DNA from: Chrysopilus asiliformis
Lineage: Eukaryota > Arthropoda > Insecta > Diptera > Rhagionidae
DNA length: 64,000 nucleotides
Direction of reading: 5' to 3'
Assembly (NCBI GenBank): GCA_964034945.1
Contig: OZ035962.1
Coordinates: 13,015,388 to 13,079,387 of the forward strand
Positions 58,401 through 64,000 of this stretch are shown here, piece after piece (within the stretch, counting starts at the first letter, position 1; each line of letters opens with the position of its first letter). The notes under the pieces are model-generated. The model was not told the DNA's origin and searched no databases. It worked only from the letters and a program-made list of their open reading frames with translations. Position numbers and translations under genes: made by a program.

Positions 58401-61400
58401 GTATAGGAATGTATAGGAATGTATAGGAATGTATAGGAATGTATAGGAATGTATAGGAATGTATAGGAATGTATAGGAATGTATAGGAATGTATAGGAAT
58501 GTATAGGAATGTATAGGAATGTATAGGAATGTATAGGAATGTATAGGAATGTATAGGAATGTATAGGAATGTATAGGAATGTATAGGAATGTATAGGAAT
58601 GTATAGGAATGTATAGGAATGTATAGGAATGTATAGGAATGTATAGGAATGTATAGGAATGTATAGGAATGTATAGGAATGTATAGGAATGTATAGGAAT
58701 GTATAGGAATGTATAGGAATGTATAGGAATGTATAGGAATGTATAGGAATGTATAGGAATGTATAGGAATGTATAGGAATGTATAGGAATGTATAGGAAT
58801 GTATAGGAATGTATAGGAATGTATAGGAATGTATAGGAATGTATAGGAATGTATAGGAATGTATAGGAATGTATAGGAATGTATAGGAATGTATAGGAAT
58901 GTATAGGAATGTATAGGAATGTATAGGAATGTATAGGAATGTATAGGAATGTATAGGAATGTATAGGAATGTATAGGAATGTATAGGAATGTATAGGAAT
59001 GTATAGGAATGTATAGGAATGTATAGGAATGTATAGGAATGTATAGGAATGTATAGGAATGTATAGGAATGTATAGGAATGTATAGGAATGTATAGGAAT
59101 GTATAGGAATGTATAGGAATGTATAGGAATGTATAGGAATGTATAGGAATGTATAGGAATGTATAGGAATGTATAGGAATGTATAGGAATGTATAGGAAT
59201 GTATAGGAATGTATAGGAATGTATAGGAATGTATAGGAATGTATAGGAATGTATAGGAATGTATAGGAATGTATAGGAATGTATAGGAATGTATAGGAAT
59301 GTATAGGAATGTATAGGAATGTATAGGAATGTATAGGAATGTATAGGAATGTATAGGAATGTATAGGAATGTATAGGAATGTATAGGAATGTATAGGAAT
59401 GTATAGGAATGTATAGGAATGTATAGGAATGTATAGGAATGTATAGGAATGTATAGGAATGTATAGGAATGTATAGGAATGTATAGGAATGTATAGGAAT
59501 GTATAGGAATGTATAGGAATGTATAGGAATGTATAGGAATGTATAGGAATGTATAGGAATGTATAGGAATGTATAGGAATGTATAGGAATGTATAGGAAT
59601 GTATAGGAATGTATAGGAATGTATAGGAATGTATAGGAATGTATAGGAATGTATAGGAATGTATAGGAATGTATAGGAATGTATAGGAATGTATAGGAAT
59701 GTATAGGAATGTATAGGAATGTATAGGAATGTATAGGAATGTATAGGAATGTATAGGAATGTATAGGAATGTATAGGAATGTATAGGAATGTATAGGAAT
59801 GTATAGGAATGTATAGGAATGTATAGGAATGTATAGGAATGTATAGGAATGTATAGGAATGTATAGGAATGTATAGGAATGTATAGGAATGTATAGGAAT
59901 GTATAGGAATGTATAGGAATGTATAGGAATGTATAGGAATGTATAGGAATGTATAGGAATGTATAGGAATGTATAGGAATGTATAGGAATGTATAGGAAT
60001 GTATAGGAATGTATAGGAATGTAGGAATGTATAGGAATGTATAGGAATGTATAGGAATGTATAGGAATGTATAGGAATGTATAGGAATGTATAGGAATGT
60101 ATAGGAATGTATAGGAATGTATAGGAATGTATAGGAATGTATAGGAATGTATAGGAATGTATAGGAATGTATAGGAATGTATAGAATGTATAGGAATGTA
60201 TAGCAATGTATAGCAATGTATAGAAATGTATAGGAAAATGACTTCAAATACAGTACAGTAATCCCTCCAACTGCGCGGTTTTTAACTGCGCAGTTTCGCA
60301 ACTGCGTGGTTTCACAACTGCGCGGTTTCGCAACTGCGCGGTTAAGTTTTTAATACCAAATTTTCGAACCGCGCGGTAAAAATTTCGCAGCTGCGTGGTT
60401 TTTTTTTAAATAATTTTCGTTTAAAAAAACATGTTGCTAACCCCAAAATTTCATACAAAGTAGGGTTCACAGTGCGCGGTTTCGGTTTGCGCGCTCTTTT
60501 TGTGGAACGTATCTACCGCGCAGTTGGAGGGATTACTGTACGTCATAAATGATTAAACTTTAAGTTATGATAATATTGCCCTATAGTATTGAAACTTATG
60601 TGCAAAATGGTCTAAAATTAGAAAATTTTTGATTTCTCTTGGTAGAAAAGCGTTAAGTGGCTCAAAAAACCTCATAAAACTATCTAGGAAATTTATCCGA
60701 ATTGAAGAATACTTTTTAATATCGGAAAAGTAATCAAGTTATATGAAGGTAAATAAAATTGATAATTCCATGTGAAATTGCGCTCAACTTTTATTCTCAT
60801 CAAATATAATTAAAATCCTTTGAACTTTTGGTTTTTTGTAATTTTTCCAGCCCAATATCATCTATATTTAAAAAGTATTTAATGAAAAAAAAAAACTTTT
60901 TGTTAAACTTTCTTCCACAAAAGAAAAAAAAAACTGTTGAATAATTGTTTTTCTAAGGAACTCATAAAAATGTTTGAAAGGACTCTTGATAAAATTTTGA
61001 AAATACAAAAAATGATCACCTTATGCTTTTTAAATATAAGAAAAAACCCATCGCAAATACATACAATAAAAATGAAGTCCTTTTTTTTTTTGAAAGAAAT
61101 GTTCTTTCAAAATGTTTTCCTTTGGATTTCATAATACGGGTTACATAATACTTGTATGTGCTTTTGCCTTAGTTAAATGATTTTTTTAAACAATTTTTCA
61201 GTTCTGTCCCTATTTACGGTTCTGCAAATTGGTCCAGGGCATTGTACGGCTCCCTCTGGAGAGTTGGGCAACTGTTTGCCCCAGGTAACAATGTTTTTCG
61301 CTTTTCAGGAAAATTCGTTTTATTATCGTTTTTTTTTTGAAAATTAGAACAGCGAGTGTGTGGTGAGGGGTGGCATTCCGGCTGGTCCATGTGCTGGCGG

Positions 61401-62307
61401 ATATGGAATCTGCTGCATCTGTACGTATAAGAATCCGAAAAAGAAATTTAAATTTAATTTTACTCGAAATAAATTTAATTCAATTTATTTTCATCCAAAC
61501 AAAACACACAAATTACTGCACTGAAGTCATGCAATCGTGCGGAGGAATTATCCGAGAAAATGGAACGTATTTTGTGAATCCAAACCATCCAGACACATAC
61601 GACCAGCATGGAAGTTGTCAAGTGACTGTTGTTAAAATGCATCCAGATATATGCCAACTTAGGTAATTAATTTATGGTAATTACAATCTATGTAGAAAAT
61701 TATTTATAATATGTGTTTTTGTTTGTGCAAGACTGGATTTGGATCTGTTTTCTGTTACCGGGCCAGAAGCTACCAATCACGTCTGCAATACAGACCAACT
61801 TCTTATATCCGGTGGTAGTCCAGTACCGACGATATGCGGTAGCGCAAGTGGTGATCATAGTATGTATTTAAAAGTCATTTAAATAATTTGAAAAAATTAA
61901 ACAAAAATTAAATTGGAAAAAATTAGAAATTTCTCAAATGAATCTTCAGTCAACAATTCTAAAATCGTTTCAGTACATTTTTATGAATACCAATAAAACT
62001 TTTCATTTTTATGTAGTCTACATTGATGCTGGAATTGGACAGAGTAATCCAGTTGTGATTTCACTAATAACAAGTGGAGCATCGTTTCCTAGAATCTGGC
62101 GGATTAGAGTTTCGCAAATTCTTTGTGGGAGCGTTTATAGGGCGGACAACGGATGTTTGCAGTACTATACCGGGATTAGTGGTCGGGTGAGGAGCTTTAA
62201 CTTTGACACGGTATCCGGAAGACAGCTGTCCAATCAGGATTACAGTATTTGCATACGAAATGAACGAAACTTCTGCAGTATTCATTACACAGCTTGTCCA
62301 GATACAG
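31274..62307 (+). CDS. Secreted cysteine-rich, CUB-domain protein (six exons seen, 3' incomplete)
   Basis: Reading frame: 31274-31430, 61202-61284, 61348-61420, 61527-61662, 61732-61859, 62017-62307; 289 residues, with all junctions GT/AG and matching phases (1,0,1,2,1; last exon leaves phase 1). Parts: signal peptide (MWKFIRIIFGLQFVLVVINF), a linker, a compact six-cysteine module (residues about 67-103: GHC, GNC, SEC, GPC, GICC) and CUB-type sequence from SCGG (about 108) with CQLRLDLDLF and PTICG. After it comes a second CUB-like stretch with QILCGS, GCLQYYTGISGRVRSFNFD and YSICIRNERNFC. This combination is a widespread insect-specific secreted family of unknown function, some members being expressed in gut or reproductive tissue. 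The gene continues beyond the window or at least beyond the donor at 62308. The first intron is 29.8 kb and holds the giant satellite; joining exon 1 to exon 2 is inferred from phase, signal peptide and family pattern. Confidence 0.85.
32359..32531. mobile_element. Pogo/Tc1-type MITE, TIR CAGTAGAATCCCGATAATTCGTA
   Basis: Ends CAGTAGAATCCCGATAATTC and its inverse, flanked by TA at 32357-32358 and 32532-32533. A third end-like copy (gagggattctactgta) lies inside near 32433-32448, so it is a compound or rearranged copy of 173 bp. No coding capacity. Confidence 0.85.
33031..33570. mobile_element. Tc1/mariner-type MITE with about 60-bp TIRs (CACTGCCGGTCAAAAAAACT)
   Basis: The left end CACTGCCGGTCAAAAAAACT and the right end are inverted over about 60 bp (through to gacttttcac), flanked by TA (33029-33030, 33571-33572). 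The 420-bp middle is unique with a GC-rich patch (33200-33275) and no transposase frame. Confidence 0.88.
33734..34475. mobile_element. hAT-type non-autonomous element with internal 290-bp hairpin
   Basis: Ends CAGGCATCTCCAGG and the inverse of CAGGGGTCTCCAAG, flanked by the 8-bp duplication CTCTAGAG (33726-33733, 34476-34483), which fits the hAT nTnnnnAn pattern. In its middle, 33963-34099 and 34116-34252 are almost perfect inverted arms of 137 bp around a 16-nt loop. The two opposing 75-codon frames are mirror products of the hairpin. No transposase frame. Confidence 0.87.
33963..34252. repeat. Near-perfect 137-bp-arm palindrome
   Basis: Arms 33963-34099 and 34116-34252, loop ctcccgctgtcggaaa. 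I see a mismatch near the outer end (ggtgg versus gttgg) and one near the loop (agccatatttttatacacc versus catatttTcatacacc). If transcribed it would fold into a long double-stranded RNA hairpin. Confidence 0.9.
35100..35355 (+). repeat. GACTCC-rich repeat patch
   Basis: Clustered GACTCC/CTCCGACTC motifs (35130-35175, 35205-35225, 35295-35315, 35335-35355) plus the inverse ggagttggagttg near 35273. It looks like a short imperfect repeat of the type dispersed in arthropod genomes; class unknown. Confidence 0.45.
36155..60236. repeat. Giant 10-bp satellite/minisatellite array (TATAGGAATG)n
   Basis: About 24.1 kb of head-to-tail TATAGGAATG (minus strand CATTCCTATA), close to 2,390 units apart from the gap. 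Left block 36155-38655 has many substitutions (tac, cgg, atat, gcat, aag) but stays in register. Block 38856-44190 is nearly perfect except around 39571-39720. Block 44190-47190 is rich in 1- to 5-bp slips and in gtg/gcat variants. Block 47190-60020 is almost perfect, with slips only near 50487 and 56563. The last 60 bp decay (tagcaatg, tagaaatg). It sits entirely within intron 1 of the CUB gene. The minus-strand unit has no stop codon in any frame, so the enormous open frames here are not genes. Confidence 0.99.
38656..38855. other. Assembly gap, 200 N
   Basis: Exactly 200 undetermined bases inside the satellite, a conventional placeholder size. The true length of the array is therefore unknown. 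Confidence 0.99.
60237..61201 (+). other. CUB gene intron 1, right flank of the satellite
   Basis: Contains the MITE 60256-60538, then AT-rich intron sequence with poly-A/T runs up to the acceptor of exon 2. No coding segment recognised; the 65-codon frame at 60937-61134 is lysine-rich with no family resemblance. Confidence 0.6.
60256..60538. mobile_element. Pogo/Tigger-type MITE, TIR CAGTAATCCCTCCAACTGCG
   Basis: A 24-bp inverted end starting CAGTAATCCCTCCAACTGCG on both sides, flanked by TA (60254-60255, 60539-60540). The interior repeats the phrase (a)actgcg(c/t)ggttt several times. It lies 20 bp after the end of the satellite. No coding frame. Confidence 0.9.
61202..61284 (+). CDS. CUB gene exon 2
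   Basis: Acceptor caatttttcag at 61201, donor CAG|gtaaca at 61285. Encodes (F)LSLFTVLQIGPGHC and SGELGNCLPQ, the first two cysteines of the six-cysteine module. Confidence 0.85.
61348..61420 (+). CDS. CUB gene exon 3
   Basis: Acceptor gaaaattag at 61347, donor ATC T|gtacgt at 61421. Encodes NSECVVRGGIPAGPCAGGYG then ICCI, matching the family's EC...GG...G.CA.G.G.CC pattern. The frame of the raw ORF through the intron is not used. Confidence 0.88.
61527..61662 (+). CDS. CUB gene exon 4: start of CUB domain
   Basis: Acceptor actgaag at 61526 (weak pyrimidine tract), donor AG|gtaatt at 61663. Encodes FMQSCGGIIRENGTYFVNP and HGSCQVTVVKMHPDICQLR. The CGG...YF.NP...C start is the typical CUB opening. 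Confidence 0.9.
61732..61859 (+). CDS. CUB gene exon 5: CUB domain
   Basis: Acceptor tttgtgcaag at 61731, donor A|gtatgt at 61860. Encodes LDLDLFSVTGPEATNHVC, NTDQLLISGG and PTICGSASGDH, the second half of the CUB fold with its cysteine pair. Confidence 0.9.
62017..62307 (+). CDS. CUB gene exon 6: second CUB-like region
   Basis: Acceptor ttttatgtag at 62016, donor CAG|gtaaat at 62308. Encodes YIDAGIGQSNPVVISLITSG, RIWRIRVSQILCGS, GCLQYYTGISG, SFNFD and YSICIRNERNFCSIHYTACPDT. Very well matched to the family. The short + strand extension to a TGA near 62321 is intronic if the donor is used. Confidence 0.92.
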
Positions 62308-62733
62308 GTAAATTGAGTTGAAATAAGACTTGTTAGACAGTTTAGGAAATGTGCATTGTATATTTTTGTAAAAGCTACGCAACAAATTTGAGTAGCTGTA
62401 AAGTAAATTTTATATGAGGAAAAAAATTCAAAAAGCAATTCACGTTTAAAACAATCCAGATGTAAAAATATCTAATGTGAGTAGATTAGATGCACTTCAC
62501 GCTCCAACACCTTAGTGTTGTTGGCCTGCGATGACCTTCAAAACGTTTCAATTGACGCAAAAGTTACCAAAATTGTACAAATTGAGGTTTTGTTTTTGTG
62601 AAAACAATAGGTTACTTATTATACTTTAAATATATAAGAAAGTTTGCATTTTTTTTATCATTTTTGTTAAAATGTTTTGTGATTATTATTGCAATATTGT
62701 TGTAATATTATGTAAGGCAAATGTCTAAAGCTT
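62308..62733 (+). other. CUB gene intron 6 or downstream sequence
   Basis: AT-rich and non-coding after the donor at 62308. No further exon with the family pattern is visible up to 64000. Confidence 0.5.
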
Positions 62734-62946
62734 AAACCACAATTACGCGTGCGTGCGTGCGGCATTATTTAGTTCTGGAATCTAGTAGTTGTCACCGCGT
62801 CTAAAAGTAAAGACTGAGCCTACTCTACGCGGCACGGACGCGGCAACGCGTCTGAGCAACGCGCAATTATACATTTACTCATCTAAATGCGTAGTTTTTA
62901 CTTTCACCGCATGGGTGCCGCACGCACGCACGCGTTATTGTGGTTT
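62734..62946. mobile_element. MITE with 31-bp TIR (AAACCACAATTACGCGTGCG)
   Basis: aaaccacaat(t/a)acgcgtgcgtgcgtgcggca at the left is the inverse of the right end tgccgcacgcacgcacgcg ttattgtggttt. Length is 213 bp. Markedly GC-richer than its surroundings; the short open frame inside is a by-product. No clear target duplication. Confidence 0.82.
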
Positions 62947-64000
62947 AGTCTTTAACAGGCCTAGCCAAACAATATTGTATTCACGAAAAAATGTCGACCT
63001 CTAATTTTGCCAAAAAAAAAACTTTCCCGAGCACTCCTGATTCGATTGGAGCATTATTATAAAAATGTATGTCTGCCTGTCTGTCAATCTGTCAGTTTGT
63101 GTGCGAGATTTCTCAAAACCCAATAGAGTTAGAGCCATGAAATTTTACAGATGTGTTAGGTCCTGGAATAGGACAATCCACCGTTAACTGGAACTATCTG
63201 TTAACTGGAAGTAACCAAAATGGCGGCTTTTTAAAAGTCGCAATCTTGTTTTTCGCGATTTACTCCGAAATCACGCGTTTTTCAGTAGTCTTGTGAATGA
63301 AAAAACTGGGAGACAATAAAATTTCCTACATTTTTGTCCTTCATTAGAACTGATTATCTCAAGCTGTTATCGAGATATACCGTAATTTCAAAAGAACCAG
63401 TTTTTTGCAATTACATATCTTGAAAAGTAATGGTTTTTTGCTAGTTGTTTTTGTTAGTTGTGCATAAATTAATGAGAATAATACTCTCCACAATTCTGTA
63501 TTTTACTGTTACCCGTTATCTTTTACCGTTATTGAGATATATTCATTTAAATGTCATAACTATAATAGATTTTTGTGAATTGCTTCCAAACTTAAGGTTC
63601 TCCGTAAAAATATTTGAAAGAAAAACTAAAGATATTAAAATTCTCTTCATTTTTGCCATTTACCATAAATTGATATGTTTTACCGTTATCGAGATATTTC
63701 AAATTCTGTAAAATAAAAATTTACATTTTTATATAAACTAAAATTTTATTCGTTGGGTTATAGTAATGTTCGTAGATTGTGCTAGAACTTAGATTTTGTA
63801 TAAGAAAGTTATGTGCTGTTCAGATCAGATATTTTATTCCAAATTTAACTTTCGGCGGCTGAATCATTGTTTGCCCCATAGGCCAAATACATGAAAACAA
63901 CAACAACGGATTTAAAGTTTGAATTTTTTTAAACGTTTTGAAATCTAACTGCCAAAATTTCAATAAAATCCGGCAATTAGTTTTGGACTAATAACACTTT
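62947..64000. other. Repeat-rich non-coding right edge
   Basis: Holds a gtctgcctgtctgtcaatctg repeat near 63068, a stretch related to 33600-33720 (aaaatttcctacatttttgt at 63317) and a stretch at about 63636-63830 related to 32260-32345 plus 32540-32640 (attaaaattctc(t/g)tcattttt, cgagatattt, tataaact, ttattcg..gggttata). No exon recognised. Confidence 0.5.

Noticed and set aside
36155..60236. Satellite as a telomere or CRISPR array
   Set aside because: It lies between exons of one gene with unique sequence on both sides, has no spacers, and the unit is not a known insect telomere repeat.
36144..60301. Minus-strand open frames of 8,020, 7,739 and 7,315 codons over the satellite, plus a nested one of 429 codons
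   Set aside because: All are direct products of a 10-bp unit with no stop on that strand; they run through 200 N and keep open in every frame. No domain and no codon-level signature of a gene.
60937..61134. 65-codon lysine/phenylalanine-rich frame before exon 2 of the CUB gene
   Set aside because: AT-rich composition, no splice or family support; the acceptor at 61201 defines the exon.
62064..62438. 124-codon minus-strand frame over CUB exon 6
   Set aside because: Shadow of the well-matched plus-strand exon.

Overview
The window looks like an AT-rich insect nuclear genome, most likely a fly (Diptera). The basis is two intron-containing plus-strand genes of insect type: the C-terminal half of the FHOD-family formin Fhos, and the 5' part of a secreted cysteine-rich/CUB-domain protein of the kind common in insects. 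Around them is a dense load of non-autonomous DNA transposons and one fresh LTR retrotransposon. No bacterial-style gene, tRNA, rRNA or CRISPR array is visible. The order (Diptera) is inferred; the sequence does not identify a species.

Layout: (1) 1085-25280, Fhos, ten coding exons with compatible phases and good splice sites, encoding the FH1 proline tract, the whole FH2 domain and the C-terminal autoinhibitory/basic tail; the 5' half lies left of the window. Its introns hold several miniature elements (3361-4247, 9678-10102, 11560-12076, 12317-12646) and an inverted pair of a 0.55-kb repeat (7469-8043, 12833-13378). The last, 14.4-kb intron holds a complete Gypsy-type LTR retrotransposon (13412-24170) on the opposite strand, with 2,034-bp LTRs that differ at one position I could find, a 4-bp target duplication, and intact gag and pol. 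(2) 25281-31112, the Fhos 3'UTR with poly(A) signals, then intergenic DNA with an internally deleted mariner-like element (27602-28135). (3) 31274-62307, the CUB-domain gene: exon 1 encodes a signal peptide, and exons 2-6 (61202-62307) follow after a 29.8-kb first intron; the gene runs off the right edge.

The outstanding object is inside that first intron: a 24-kb head-to-tail array (about 36155-60236) of the 10-bp unit TATAGGAATG, roughly 2,390 copies, interrupted by a 200-N assembly gap. It has substructure: a variant-rich left block with repeated variant haplotypes, a 3-kb island rich in single-base slips, and long nearly perfect blocks. The minus-strand unit has no stop codon in any frame, which creates spurious open frames of more than 7,000 codons. 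Each unit carries CATTCC/GGAATG, the core of the TEAD/Scalloped binding site and of (CATTC)n-type satellites, spaced one per helical turn. The remaining introns of the same gene are only 63-157 bp.

The two genes are both on the plus strand and show no functional link beyond adjacency. Fhos acts on actin filaments in muscle and cytoskeleton; the CUB protein should be secreted.
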